Shown here: positions 9,751-20,970 of the stretch, one piece after another
How the letters are laid out: every line of letters begins with the position of its first letter
Position numbering within the stretch: the first letter of the stretch is position 1
NCBI GenBank assembly: GCA_905221605.1
Contig: CAJNDS010001402.1
Location: 290,501-350,500, forward strand
Source of the DNA: Symbiodinium natans
Taxonomy: Eukaryota; Sar; Dinophyceae; Suessiales; Symbiodiniaceae
Reading direction: 5' to 3'
Length of the DNA: 60,000 nt
Notes under the pieces: generated by a model
What the model was told of the DNA's origin: nothing
The model's database searches: none
What the model saw: the letters and a program-made list of their open reading frames with translations, nothing else
Program-made: the position numbers and the translations under genes

Positions 9751-9979
9751 AGGTGTATATCAGGCTCTGCGTTGTAAAAGGAATCCCCCACAGCCCTAAT
9801 TCAAAGAACCCGAACTCGGCCGCGCCGAGGCGACCCGGCAGTTCGCACTTTGGCGTTGATCAGGGGGGGGGGGAGTTTCCGAGCTGAGGGTTGAAAGTTT
9901 TGGGACTTTGAGACGATTTAGTTGGGTGTGTAGCTTAAGATTTGGGCTTAAGGGAGGCCCGAATTTGCTGCTGAGAGCT

Positions 9980-10232
9980 TTAATCGGGGTGGATTTGTCG
10001 ATGCTTAGGTTTCCGGCTCGAAGCCAGGAATCTCAAAGCCTTGCGACTTGCGCCAAAATCTAAGGTCCTTGCTTGCGGTCTCTTGAACCCTAAGCCCCTA
10101 AACATCCCTAAACCTTGAACCGCAACCGGGTGAAGTCACTTGAGCCGCGATGAAGGCAGTCTGAGACCATTCCATTGTCGCCCTCGCGGTTCAGTTCGAA
10201 GGCGAGCATGAACAGCTCGGCTCTCAGCTCCC
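9980..10232 (-). CDS. Minus-strand two-exon 3' end with telomere-word intron
   Basis: Exon 10232-10114 follows an AACCCAG acceptor and reads ELRAELFMLAFELNREGDNG ... SSDFTRLRFK. The donor is AAG|GTTTAGGG. If the 32-nt stretch 10113-10082, made of TTTAGGG-like words and ending CAAG, is an intron, the frame continues in phase (RPQARTLDFGASRKALRF) to a stop at 9980-9982. The first exon is a strong coding call; the intron is unusually short and needs transcript support. Function unknown. Confidence 0.5.
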
Positions 10233-10461
10233 CTGGGTTTCGGTTTTCGAACCCTCAACCTGGACCTGAGCCCTAGACACCGTAAGCCTTATCCCCTGAA
10301 CGCCCGCCCAAAGCATCGACCGTTCGGGTTCATGCCCTGCAGTCTTGGGGGCATCTTGCGATCTGGATCCCCAGGCCCCCATGAAAAACTTGGGCTTGGT
10401 TCAGGGTGTTTAGGTTTCAGGGTTTAGGGCCTGGAGGAGGGTCAAGCCTCCAGGACAAGCT

Positions 10462-10586
10462 CTACGGGCCTACATAATTCAGACTCCAATTGGGTTTGAC
10501 AGGCTGCCCTACCCCGCCCTGGCCTCTGATATAACCTTTCAATTTACACAAAACCAAGAAAGCCCCTTGCTGGAAGCTTTGGGGGG
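10462..10586 (-). CDS. Minus-strand terminal exon
   Basis: Acceptor TATTCTCTTTTAG, a good pyrimidine tract. Frame SFQQGAFLVLCKLKGYIRGQ then GGVGQPVKPNWSLNYVGP and stop TAG at 10462. Unknown protein. Confidence 0.45.
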
Positions 10587-11095
10587 CTAAAAGAGAATAG
10601 TTCGTGTGGTGGGGCGAGTAAGCTACACGAGCGCGCGATAGGGAGTGCGCCCCCAAAAACGCAAAAAAAACGGCGCACCCCGCACCCAGAACTCCCAACC
10701 TAAACCGTAAGCCGTACGCCCTGAACCTCCCAGCAAGGTCCTCGGCGGGCGCAGACCAGCAGCCGCTTCGACGAGCTTCTTGCTCGCCTCTGAAGCTTTG
10801 GGGTTTAGTTAGGGTTTAGATTTTTGAGGGTTTCTGGTCTTTGGGGTTTTGGGTTTAGATAGGGTTAGGGTTTGGGTTTGTTAGTGTTTCACGTTTTTAG
10901 GATTTTTGGGCCTAGAGTTTGGGGTTTAGAATGTTTGGGTTTAACGTTAATTTGGGGGTTTGGTTGTGAGTATGACTCCCTAAGCCGGACACCCACACCC
11001 ACGAAACCTAAACCCCTCACCACCCCCAAGCCCCTCACTAAGCCTCTGAGCCCCAGGTGATCCTAAACCCTAAGCCGCCAGCTGGGTGCCAACAG

Positions 11096-11440
11096 CTGAG
11101 GTGGACCAAAAAGCAGGAAGAGAAGAAGCGCATGCCTCGGTGGGAAGGCAAAAAGGTCAGGGGCTTTAGGATGTAGGGGCGTAGGGGTCTGGGGCTGTGC
11201 TCTCCACGCCATATCCTGTCAGTCTGACTTCTGCCAGTCTACCAAGAGGTTGATTTCCTGCAGCAGGCTGCCCCTTGTTGCATGGAATTCGACATCCAAG
11301 GAACGGTATAATCGTTCATGTTGCAGCCTAAGCGCGCTGCTGACATCCAAATGCCTAGGACAGAGGAGGCCAAGGAGTACGAGGAGGAGTGTGGCTTGGC
11401 AGCTGGATGGGGCGGGCGATTGTCGAGGGTGGTGGTGTAG
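11096..11440 (+). CDS. Exon cluster, probably 5' part of the EF-hand locus
   Basis: Exon 11096-11155 (LRWTKKQEEKKRMPRWEGKK; donor AAG|GTCAGG). Exon 11238-11305 (YQEVDFLQQAAPCCMEFDIQ) and 11327-11440 (PKRAADIQMPRTEEAKEYEE ... stop TAG) lie in the same frame, separated by 21 nt GTATAATCG...TTGCAG that contains an in-frame TAA. Either that is a 21-nt intron or the reading frame is broken. The opposite strand is also open across 11219-11521. Upstream of and codirectional with the EF-hand exons, but linkage is not shown. Confidence 0.4.
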
Positions 11441-11671
11441 GCTGCTTGACAGTCGGGCGAATTCACAGAGCCCTATGGAGGCTCCCCCAAGCAGACCAAG
11501 TGGAAGCAGTCGAAGCCCCAAACCCTAAACTCCTAGCAAGAAGACCCTAAATCCCCAAGACTTAAAGCTTACATGTTTAATCCGTGAGACCTAAACACGC
11601 AACTACACCCCAAAACCAGGAACCCTGACACCCTACAGCCTTGAGGCCTTCAGGGCAATTCGGGGCTAATG

Positions 11672-11770
11672 TTGGGATGTTCCCTTTATGCTAGCAGTCC
11701 TCAATAGGGATTATAGTAATTGCCCCCTATTCTTTCCCTATTGAGGACAGTATAAGGGGGAACATCCCAA
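11672..11770. mobile_element. MITE-like element, family 1, copy A, with 8-bp target duplication
   Basis: A 99-bp element with 15-bp terminal inverted repeats TTGGGATGTTCCC.../...GGGAACATCCCAA and a second inner inverted pair (AGTCCTCAATAGGG / CCCTATTGAGGAC). Flanked by identical GGCTAATG at 11664-11671 and 11771-11778, an 8-bp duplication as made by hAT-type transposases. No ORF; non-autonomous. Confidence 0.8.
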
Positions 11771-11794
11771 GGCTAATGGGTTGAAATTTTCCAG

Positions 11795-11879
11795 GGCCTT
11801 TGGCCTGACAGGTCGGAAGATGGCGAGCGCGACGGACCTAAGCGTGGCTCTGAAAACCAGCACGTTGCTAAGTGGCTTG
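11795..11879 (+). CDS. Exon, unknown protein
   Basis: Acceptor TTTTCCAG, donor GTGAAA. Frame AFGLTGRKMASATDLSVALK then TSTLLSGL. Starts 25 bp after MITE copy A. Codirectional with the EF-hand gene. Confidence 0.48.
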
Positions 11880-11997
11880 GTGAAATTTGCGGTGTTTTTT
11901 GGGGGTTTGCGGGTTTATGGTTCAGCCTTTTTCCTTAAAGGTTTCAGTGTGGGATTTGGGTTCAGGGGCCCTTCAGAGCCCTAAACTCCGACTCCCG

Positions 11998-12488
11998 GGA
12001 GACGATGAGCCTCACGAAAAGGTTTTTGGCGATGCCATGTGCTGGAAACATGCGGAAAGGCAGAGGAGCAAGGCTCTTGTTTTGTGACCCCAGACCCCAG
12101 AGTCTTCGATCTACTGCCTCTAGCCTTGAGCATGGGAAGTGGGTTAACACGATCGCGACCAGGGTTGGCCTTCTCCCCTCCCCCCTCCTCCTCCCAATTC
12201 AGAACAACCTCATTCTGAAGCTGTGCGATCCCAGATGACAAGAACGTGGCGCCTGAAGTGTTCCAGAAGAAGGCAGGGTGCAGGCTTCAGCTTTAGGGTT
12301 CTGCCGAAGCCCGTTTAAAGAGGCGGAGGGGTCATGCTTCTCAAACGCAGCCGGATTGGCGAAGCAAGTCTCATCTTTGTCTGGTGTGTGAAGGGGAAAT
12401 AGACTTACTAATCCATCCGAGTTCGTGCGCATCAAGAAGCGTTTCTGACGTCTTCTCACGCATGCTGGGTGGGTCTGTCTGGCTGTAA
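11998..12488 (+). CDS. Exon series upstream of EF-hand exons
   Basis: Candidate exons: about 11998-12070 (DDEPHEKVFGDAMCWKHAER, GC donor), 12235-12272 (DKNVAPEVFQKK, CCCAG acceptor, GC donor) and 12321-12488 (SKSHLCLVCEGEIDLLIHPS ... stop TAA). All plus strand. They may be part of the EF-hand gene that follows; no domain recognised. Confidence 0.4.
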
Positions 12489-12653
12489 GGGGGGATGCCT
12501 CTCGTCTCTGATGGTACATGTTGCTTCTAAACTCCAAACCCTAAACCTCACTGTGAGCTGACAGTTTCGTCGCATCCGCCAGGAAAGTTGAATGGATTGG
12601 GACCCCCTCTCCTCACCATCTTCTGAAATAAGCCCAGACCCTACCGCAGCTAT

Positions 12654-12735
12654 GGGAGTTCGCAGGGAAAGGGGTCGCGGAGCCATTTCGTTTATGTGGG
12701 TTGGGACGTCACATCCATGGCTTCGGGTCTAGGGA
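12654..12735 (+). CDS. Short exon candidate
   Basis: CCGCAG acceptor; two forward frames open (MGVRRERGRGAISFMWVG or LWEFAGKGSRSHFVYVGWD). Undecided. Confidence 0.25.
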
Positions 12736-12740
12736 TCTAG

Positions 12741-15138
12741 AAGCCATGGACCATTGGAGGAGACATGCCTCCGTGAGCTTGTGGTGCGCCAGGCCGTTCA
12801 TGACCTCAATGACATTCGCAGAATCTTCTCCCACTTTGACCAGGACCAGCAAGTGCTCCTTTGAGCGTCTGGGACCTGTAAGCCTAGAGTCTCAAGAGAA
12901 CCTTCAAACGAACACCCTGAATGAGATCGTCTGCCGTTGCTCCTCGCCCCATCCCTCTCCAAAGTCCTGCACGTGAGGTGAGAACCTTCATATGTTCAAG
13001 GCCCAACCCTTCACATTGATGGCCAAACCGTCTTCCAGGACGGCTCCGGCTACATCGAGCCACCTGACACCGGCCTGCAATTGAGCCACCTTTACCTGGC
13101 GACCCCAAAAGCCCTTGCAACCCAGGCAACCTTCAGGCTTTTTGGGTTGGGAGCATCGATGTTTGATGATCCTGGAGTGCCCTCTGCCCACTCTCCTTGG
13201 CCGAGTCACCACAACTCTAAAACCCTAAGCCTTAAGGTCTACTCCGCAAGACCCCAAAGCCCTAAAGCCCCAAGCCACAAAGCCCTAAAGCCCCAAAATG
13301 GTCTTTTTTCGGGGTTAGGAGCCTTGCTGGGGCTTAGGGGTTAAGGGGCCAAGGAGTTCATCCCGCTGCTAGCCAAGCTTCTGCGTCGCCCGCAAGAGGA
13401 GCCTGGAGGGTTGCGGGTTGGGGTTTGGTGGGGTTTAGGGCTTAGGGCCTTAGGGTTTAGGGGGTTTAGGGTTTAGGGTACAGGGTTTGAGGCTTTAAGG
13501 CTCCAGGATGTGGGTGGGGTAGGGTCCTGGGCTCTTTCTTTGATTCGAAACATTCCTAGGGCCGAATTAGGCCCTAGACTCAACACCCGAGAAGCCTCTC
13601 TCTCTTCATCGCGGCATGACAGGATCTCGACAGAGGAGAGGTCTGGGCCGTGTGGGATCAGGCCGCTCTCCGCTCCTGACAATTTTGAACCTTTTGAACC
13701 GTAAGCCCCAAAACCTAGTCTAGAACCCCAAAACCCTGAATCCTGCCCCTCAGTCCCAACTTAAACCTAAACCCACATTGTCCTTGATCGTATATCTGGT
13801 CACTAAGCCTACCACGCAGCCACCTGACACGGCTGGCTTCATGTGACGCACTAGCCTCGAGGTTAGTCATCTTGCAACTCACAAGCGGCCGAGGGGACAA
13901 CTGCTGGGAGATTTCACTGGTCCCCAGTTCAAACACTTCGCAAGGTTGCCTCACCCATGTAACGCACTGGCCCTGAGGGCTGTCACACCCTGCACGTCCC
14001 TACACCCCAAAACCCCTTAAACCCCTCTTAAACCCCGCTTCCCTTAACCCCTTCTCGGCCCTCTTCAGCCCCCGTCGTAAACCCCTCTGCTAAACCCCTT
14101 AAGCCCTCAGCCTTATCCCTCTGAAGCTCTTAAGCCCCCTCGTAAACCCCTCTTTCTTGAACCCCTCTTAAACCCCTCTTAAAGCCCCCCTTAAACCCCT
14201 CTTGAGCCCCTTCAGCCCCCAGCCTTAACACTCTCAAGCCAAGAGGTGGACGCAGATGGCAGTGGCAGCATCGACTTCGATGAGTTCCAAAAGTGGTATG
14301 CCGAGCTGATGGGCATCGAGCCTTGGTGGCTATGGATTTGGGGCTTTAAGGCTTTTAGGGTTTAGGGTTTAGACCTTTAGGGCCTTAGGGTTTAGGGGGT
14401 TTAGGGTTTTGGGGTACAGGGCTTTGGGGGCTTTGAGTGCTTTGAGGGCTTGAGTGAGGGCTTGAGGGTTTCGGGTCAAGGGGCTTGTGGGCTGTCATGA
14501 TGCTCGCCTTTTGCTGTAGTTTATGCTGCCGCGCCAAACGGTGGCACTTAGGGCCTCGCTTTGAAGAGCCTTTGCAAGGTCCTGCCTTTTGCACGCGATA
14601 AGGAATAGGACTAATAGGACCAAATCTTAGCCGACTCCTTTTCCTGAGTTGCCGCAGGAGCCCACAAGGCCAGTGCCACACAACTGTTGGGAATTCCCAG
14701 AGCATCGCATGTCGGTAGATCGCGGTCCAGAGGCCACTAGAACATGTGCTTGTTGGGGGTGGGGGGGGTTCTGGACCAACCAGTTTCACACGGATGGGGT
14801 TTCCTGTTTCCGATTAAGGGTCAGGGGCAAGCATATCATGGCTTCTTGCCGGTTCACATACCCTAATCGCCTTTCGTAGCGTTTATGGATAGGGTTTAGA
14901 CTAGTATGGCGTGCATGATCCCAGGCCCCGAGGAACATGGGCAGTTCGACCGTATTATCACAGCCAGCAGAAACCCCCCTTTTGTTTGCCAAACTTCCGT
15001 GTATCCGAGGACATTCTCGACTATGGGCAGAATTTCATTCCAGACGACATCTCGCACACCGGCTCTGGCTAAACAACAAATAAAAAACATACAACGAATA
15101 AAAATCATAAAACGTGTGTGTATATATATACACATTTT

Positions 15139-15180
<42 letters not shown>

Positions 15181-17541
15181 TATATATGCATAGTAATGAA
15201 GATATAGTATTATCGTAACGTAGCAAAGTAGTAATCGAATACTTCAGCACTTTTTGAATATGTTTGTTCTGTTGTTGGGGCGTCTGAGCCTCCCTGATCC
15301 GTAACCCCTAAATGCCGAAACCCTACAACCTGCGGATCTGAATGGCTGGGTCTTGGAGTTAAAACATACAGAGCTCAAGTCAACACTGTGTGTTAGGGCA
15401 CGGTTGGGCTCCCTGGTTCGGTATGTCGGGTGTTAGGAGCCCCGAACATCTTCAAGAGCCTAGATAAAAGAGACCATGGCCCCAAGGCGTCTTTCCTCAA
15501 CCCTGCAGTCCCTATAACCCCTAAACTCCACAAACACTTTGAGAACCCAAAGCCCTGTCACCCTGACCAGGAAGACCCCTGAACACTACACCCCTAAACC
15601 GTCCTAAGCGTCAAACCCTGAACCTTCCGAAGCTCTTAAGCCTTAAGCCTTAAGCCCTAAGCCCCAAGCCCCAAGCCCTAAGCCCTAAGCCCTAAGCCCT
15701 AAACCCTAAACCCTAAATCCTAAACCCAAGCCATCCTAAACCCTTTGTACCCAAAACCGCCGCCCAGGGAGGATCAGAAGATGGTTCGCAGCGTCGCCAA
15801 AAGCCTGGGCAGGACCATCCTCGAGGTGGAGAAGCTCTATGAGCCCTTGGCGCTTTTAGGGCCCTCCAGGGGCCTGGGGGGGGGTTTAGGGTTTAGGGTT
15901 TGGGGTTTAGGGTTTAGGGCTTGAGCGTTTTGTGAACCTGCGGAGGTTCCGGCAACAAGATCGGCTTAAGGGTTTAGGGTAGCAAACCTTTGACCCCCAA
16001 GCCCCAAGCCCTCAAAGAGGACAGTTTGGTAGTTTCCTTTTTCAAAAAGCCGCTGTGTAGCTGGTGGTGCCGAGGATGAGTTTAAGAAGCTGGATGCAGA
16101 CAACTCCAACACCCTGGAGATGAACGAGTTCAAAGTCTTGCAGCTTGCGGCATTTTGGAATTCACACGCCCTAAACCCTAAACCCTAAACCCTATACCCT
16201 AGACCCTAACCCTAAACCCTAAATCCTCCCTTAGCCCCCACGAGAAAAAACTCCTCTGGCCGACTCGCAGACCCCATCTGACGTGTTGACCCCAAGCTGT
16301 TTCATGGCGGACCATTCTGTCAGATCCTCCCCCTGAGCTTTCGAGACTATTGTTTTTCATTCTGGCGGATCCGCCCTGAGCTTTCGCGACTATTGGTTTC
16401 ATGCCTTGTTCAAGGTATGATTGTTTCTGTTGGCATTATTTGTTTATGTTTATTGCATTGTTGATCTTATTTCAGGCGGGGGGGTCTGGTTATGGGGTTT
16501 AAGGTTTTGGGGTTGTCCGGGAGGTTTCTAAGGGGCGTCGTCGTTACAATTTTGGGATGTCCTAGGGTCTTAGTGGTCTAAGGCTCGGGGGTTAGGTTGA
16601 GGGCGTAAACGATCTAAGTTTTGGAGGGTTAGATGAGGAGTTCACGGTTGAGGGTTAAAGTTTAAGCGGTTTAGGGTTTAGAGTCTAGGGTTTAGGTAGG
16701 GTGGGTTCGAAAGGTTTGGATATCGATCCCCAAAGAACTCTCTCAGCCCCCAAAACGCTGAGCCTTCAACGCCCCTCTAAACCTCTGCTCGCCACGTTAA
16801 CCCGCGGAGCTTCCAGGATTCAGAGGCACTTTGCACCAAAAGGTCCTGAAGTGTCTTGGCAGAGTTTGATGGTCGTTTTGCTGAGACGATCGCTCAGTTT
16901 GGGTGTTTTAAACTGCTGGGGCATTCAAGTTTCGGGTCTCTTGGGGAGAGCTTTGGACTTCAACCTGCAAAGGCCCCGAATTCAAAGGTGCCCGAGCACG
17001 TCTTCAAGATGTTTTGGAAGGATTTCGACAAGGATGGCCGGGGATCTGTGTGGCTCAGGCAGCAAGAAGAGCTTGGTTCAGGTTAAACGCGTAGTGGGCT
17101 GGGTAGGGCTGTAGGGCTTAGGCCCCAAAGCCCAAGCCCAAAACCCGAAGCGAAGCCCGAAGCCGAAGCCCAAAGCCCAAAGCCCGAACGTCAATCTGGC
17201 CAAGCTGCAAGTGCCCGACTGTGGCATTTCGGAAACCCATCTGAGGACATTCATTGGATTTGTCAAGTGGTACCTTAAGCTGCCTGGCATGCAGTCCGAG
17301 GTCGTGTGCAGTGACCAAGAACCGCTGTCTGTCGGACACAGCTTTGTGGCACAGCATGAGGTTTAAAACTCAAACCCTCAAGCCCCAAAGAATTAGGTTC
17401 ATGCGCGGGGACCAAGACCCCATGCAGATGCGTGCCGGCTGCAATGGCAGAGTGCGGATGGAGTATTTCGATCAGGGCTTGGCGTTGACGGCGAGGGCTT
17501 ATGAGACCCATAAAGCCTTCAACCGCAAATTTGGACCCTGA
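12741..17541 (+). CDS. Multi-exon EF-hand calcium-binding protein
   Basis: At least four EF-hand segments in separate exons. 12741-12843 (RQAVHDLNDIRRIFSHFDQ) joins 13039-13098 (DGSGYIEPPDTGLQLSHLYL) to give loop DQDGSGYIE, through a GA-AG intron. 14244-14325 carries DADGSGSIDFDE, a canonical 12-residue loop with Asp1, Asp3, Ser5, Glu12. 16061-16150 carries DADNSNTLEMNE. 16980-17055 has FDKDGRGSV, a decayed loop. Further exons: 13346-13409 (EFIPLLAKLLRRPQEEP), 15768-15849 (MVRSVAKSLGRTILEVEKLY, GC donor), 17190-17360 (HLRTFIGFVKWYLKLPGMQ) and a terminal exon to TGA 17541. Likely a cytosolic calcium sensor; no kinase domain seen in this interval. Exon order is solid; some joins are not phase-resolved. 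Confidence 0.75.
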
Positions 17542-17595
17542 ACCCTATACCGCAACTTTGCCCTTTGCTTCGATAACGTCAGGGGTTTCCTGCAG

Positions 17596-17733
17596 ATACC
17601 GCCTGTCAGAAGCCTGCTAAAGGTAGCCTCTGGTCGAGACGGGCTTCTTAGAGTGGGTTCCGCCTTGGACCAGAAAGCAGGGGCGCTGAACTTCTCTGAA
17701 GCCCAGTTTCGGGGTTTAAGTCTTACGGTTTAA
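17596..17733 (+). CDS. Exon with EF-hand-like tail
   Basis: TTCCTGCAG acceptor, frame SLLKVASGRDGLLRVGSALD then QKAGALNFSEAQFRGL, stop at 17731. LDQKAGALNFSEAQF resembles an EF-hand loop with one residue missing. It could be an alternative 3' exon of the EF-hand gene or the start of the next one. Confidence 0.42.
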   Translation: MPPVRSLLKVASGRDGLLRVGSALDQKAGALNFSEAQFRGLSLTV

Positions 17734-17989
17734 GTCCCTTGAAACCCCCAAAGCCTTTCAACACCCAGAGCCCCACTACGCCACCATTGTTCCGAAGCCT
17801 CAGACCAATCTCCCGATGCTTAAGTAGAGAAGCCCCGCAGCCCGCGAGCCAGTGCCTCTTGGGCCTTCAGGTACTTTGCCTACATGTGCCGGCCTTAGCT
17901 TTTCAGGGGCTTCCCGGATTTAGGGCTTCGAGGTTGTCGGGTTAAGGCCAAAACGCGGAACCACAGTTGAAACCCTAAACCCGACACAC

Positions 17990-18240
17990 CTTGAGCCCGA
18001 GCCCAGCAAAGGTGGAACAGCAGCCTTGTACTTCTTGGATGCCTTCATCATGATATTATACCAAACGGAGCCCGTTCTTCCGATATCCCAGGAGCCCCAA
18101 GCCCCAAGCCCTAAACCCTGTTTGCCCTGTGGGCTGGACGCCTGCAAGGTCTGCCAGCCGATGATGGCGGAGTTTGGCCGCTATCTCCTGACTACAGCTC
18201 GGGCCCCGCAAGTGCCAGAACTTCTTGTTGGATGTTTTGG
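17990..18240. other. Coding-like island, strand undecided
   Basis: Plus frame MMAEFGRYLLTTARAPQVPE and minus frame CSQEIAAKLRHHRLADLAGV are both open and plausible. Confidence 0.3.
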
Positions 18241-18245
18241 GGTTG

Positions 18246-18271
18246 GGGGGGGGGGGGGGGGGGGGGGGGGG
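18246..18271. repeat. Poly-G tract
   Basis: About 26 consecutive G. Similar homopolymers occur near 20461-20480, 26015-26034 (G) and 28785-28801 (C). Confidence 0.9.
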
Positions 18272-18320
18272 TGGGGGCTTCGGCGGTCCGGGTTTCGGGC
18301 ACGACTTGTCACTTCTTGTA

Positions 18321-18519
18321 GGGTTACAAAGCTCCTTTGCCCTTCTACTCGACTGCTCAGTCCACATCCCATCAAGGGGGCCTGAGACGAGGCTTAGGGG
18401 TTCGAAGAGTTTTTTTTGCCAAGACCATGACTTCCTCCGAGATGGGGGACTTAGGCCTTCGGCCTGATTTGACCCCGGGAGCCCCCAAAAACTCCAATCC
18501 TCAGGTCCTGGTGCCTTGA
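18321..18519 (+). CDS. Exon, unknown protein
   Basis: TTCTTGTAG acceptor; frame GYKAPLPFYSTAQSTSHQGG then RRVFFAKTMTSSEMGD, stop near 18517. A longer minus frame through the poly-G tract exists but is proline-run driven. Confidence 0.35.
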
Positions 18520-18741
18520 TCCCCAAGCCCGGAAACCTGTGAAAACTGAAGCTGCCGAGTTGACCCGGGTTCTTTGCTGCTTTCTCAAAAGTTGTGGTGG
18601 GAGGGTTTAGGGCTGAGGGAGATTTCAAATCCTGCTTCAAGCCTCATGGGCAGTAAAAAAGTAGGGCTGTAAGCACCTTAAGAAGGCTATAATACAGCTT
18701 CCCTAAACCCTAAACCCCAAACCCTAAATCCTAAACCCTAA

Positions 18742-18830
18742 GACCACCCTCCATGTCTCGCATGCCTGTTTCCGCCACGGAGGCACCTCCGAAGCGAGAA
18801 CTTGTCTAGAATGACTCCTCAGGCGCACCA
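18742..18830 (+). CDS. Exon candidate between telomeric blocks
   Basis: CCCTAAA block left, TTTAGGG block right. The frame MSRMPVSATEAPPKRELV ends in a stop; another frame is open too. Confidence 0.28.
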
Positions 18831-19143
18831 CCGCCGAAATTTGGGTTTAGGGGGTTTTAGGGGTTTTAGAGCGGGTCAGGGGTTTTAGGGGTTTTAGGGG
18901 GTTTAGGGGTTTTAGGGGTTCAGTTTAGGGGGTTTAGGGGGTTTAGGGGGTTTCAGGGGTTTACGGGGCTTTGGGGGGGTTTGGCGGGGGTTCGGGGGTT
19001 TGGGAATCGAGCCACCCCCTGAAGCCCCACAGCCCTGGCACCCTCAACTCTCAAACCTAAGCCCTCAAAACGCGAAATCCCACGTAGGTAGAAGCAGCTC
19101 GACCCTCAATCTCTGAAACCGAATTACTTCGCTAATTTGGCAG

Positions 19144-19519
19144 GAAGCTCTCGATAGGGGGCTGATCTCCATTCTGCACTACGGGCCCTCTTGGGTACCC
19201 TTAATGAATTGGGAGGAATATATACTGCAATGGAGGCTCCAAACAAGTCCGATGTTTAGACGGTCTGTTGAGACATGGGGTTCGGGGTAGGGCTTTCCGG
19301 GCCTTTGTCTCTTCTATGAAGTTGTGCACAGAACGGCGTACCGTCGCAAGACCCCTTGTGGGAAGTGGAGAAGTGCACAACACGTTCACTTTGCTTGGCC
19401 GAAAGCCACAAGGTGCCAGAAAACACAGAACACGTTGCCGACCACCGATTGAAGGTAGTATGCTAATGACTGAAATCGGCTGGGCTACCTCTCCCCTTCC
19501 CTACGTGCCCCAAGCCTAA
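19144..19519 (+). CDS. Two exons, unknown protein
   Basis: 19144-19279 follows TTTGGCAG and reads EALDRGLISILHYGPSWVPL then MNWEEYILQWRLQTSPMF, ending at GGG|GTTCGG. A second frame 19319-19519 contains TVARPLVGSGEVHNTFTLLG. The first is a strong coding call (aromatic, acidic, no repeat words). Confidence 0.48.
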
Positions 19520-19754
19520 ACTCTTAAACTGGTGAGTGCCAGTCTCTGCACATGGGACTCCCTCCTCGGGCCATTCTTTGGCGGTCTGACACGAGAGCAG
19601 TTCTCACTAAGGGGTTAAGGGAAGGGGGGGTAGAACTCTAAACCGAGGTGTGGGATCACTTACCTGCACCACGCGAGCATGCGACAAGGAGTGCGTCCTT
19701 AGAAGTCCAACACAAAGACCCCCCCCCCCCTTCGTGCGTCCGCAGATGCACACC

Positions 19755-20265
19755 CTAACCCCTAAATCCCAAATCCGAAGCCCAACGCACAGTCGTTCTG
19801 AGTCTCAGGATTAAACCAGGGTAGACCCCAAACAGTGAGACACCATGTAACCCGTACTGAAGCCACAACGGTTTCGCATTGTATGAACCCAAACTTCCAA
19901 AAGCAGCGACAGCTTCGCATTTCGCGAGCCCGGAAGCCAAAGAGTGAGCGCGCTTTTCGTCCAAACAGCGCGCAGGCTAGAAGAACTATGATCCGCAGCG
20001 CGCGCTGGAACGGGACCAGGCAGCCTGTGTAAATCCGCTCTGAAGAGGTACTTGTGCCAGACACCTTTAGTCCTCGGCCCCCAAATCCTGAAGCCTTGGA
20101 AGACGGAAAGAAACCAGCGAAGCACGGGCGCGGGTCGAACGCAGGTGGCTCGTGAGGCATCTTATTCCGCGCCTCGGCCGAAGAATGGCGACTAGGGTTT
20201 AGGGTTTTTCGGTTTGGGTTGAGGAACCTGACTTGGCGAAGCTCTTCACTGTTCAGGTAGGGCAT
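19755..20265. other. Coding-like region, strand undecided
   Basis: Both strands are open over 19.8-20.2 kb in more than one frame (plus NPNFQKQRQLRISRARKPKS; minus ALRIIVLLACALFGRKARSL). Near 20240 the minus strand reads PYLNSEELRQVR. A gene is likely; strand and frame not decidable. Confidence 0.3.
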
Positions 20266-20410
20266 TGGTTGGGTTAGAGGCTTGCAGTTTCAGGGAGCGA
20301 CCCCGTCACGGGGACGTCCTCAAGTGCATACCTTTTACGCCCCACCCCCCCCCCGGTTCCCCTAAAGTTGCATCCCTCGGCTTGGTGACTCTTGCCGGAC
20401 CCTCCTAAAG

Positions 20411-20678
20411 AGATTCTGAGGGAAGAAAGGGCCATGTTCCTTAAGGGCTGCCTGGGAAGGGCGGGGGGGGGGGGGGGGGGCAGGTTGGCTTTGGGGTTTT
20501 GTGGGGTTGAAGCTGCCTCCTCTGATCCTTCAGGTACCAGCGTTTTAGCAGACTCAACGCCCCTCGCCGAGGTTATTGTTCGTGGCGCACGTCGCTCACA
20601 CTGGCGCCACTTTTTGGCTGCTTTTTCTGGAGTGACTCATGGAGTGGAAGACTTGCTGAGTCTTTCTCACGTATCCTG
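20411..20678 (+). CDS. Two exons, unknown protein
   Basis: About 20411-20458 (ILREERAMFLKGCLGR; GC donor) and 20534-20678 after TCCTTCAG (VLADSTPLAEVIVRGARRSH then WRHFLAAFSGVTHGVEDLLS, stop TGA). Separated by a poly-G containing spacer. Confidence 0.42.
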
Positions 20679-20714
20679 AGCCCTACACCCAAAGCTTTAA
20701 ACCTTAGAAACCCT

Positions 20715-20845
20715 ATGAAACCCTCACGTCGCTATGAGTCACTCTTTAGTGTGGGAGGCAGTTTGCCACTGCCAAGCGAACTGCCCGGGCTTTGTGCGGG
20801 CCGGTACCCCTGGAATCGGAGCCCCCTGTTTGCGCTCCGGGGGGG
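20715..20845 (+). CDS. Exon, frame uncertain
   Basis: Island with C-strand spacer left and GGTTTAGGG right. Frames LPLPSELPGLCAGRYPWNRS and VCHCQANCPGFVRAGTPGIG are both open. Confidence 0.3.
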
Positions 20846-20970
20846 GTTTAGGGCTAGAAAGCTAGAAAGAACTACCTGGCATCCCCTAAACCCTAGACCC
20901 TAAGCCAGCATTGGACTCCGGCATCCTTTACTCAAGGGTTTGCCCATGTAGCCCGTGGTGGTTCCTGCAG

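Noticed and set aside
14896-15250. Met/Tyr and Ile/Tyr alternating frames
   Set aside because: Translations of the (CATATA)n microsatellite at 15120-15190.
18056-18640. 194-residue minus-strand frame
   Set aside because: Its centre is a polyproline run from a poly-G tract; the flanking parts have better exon models, and on the plus side a TTGTAG acceptor.
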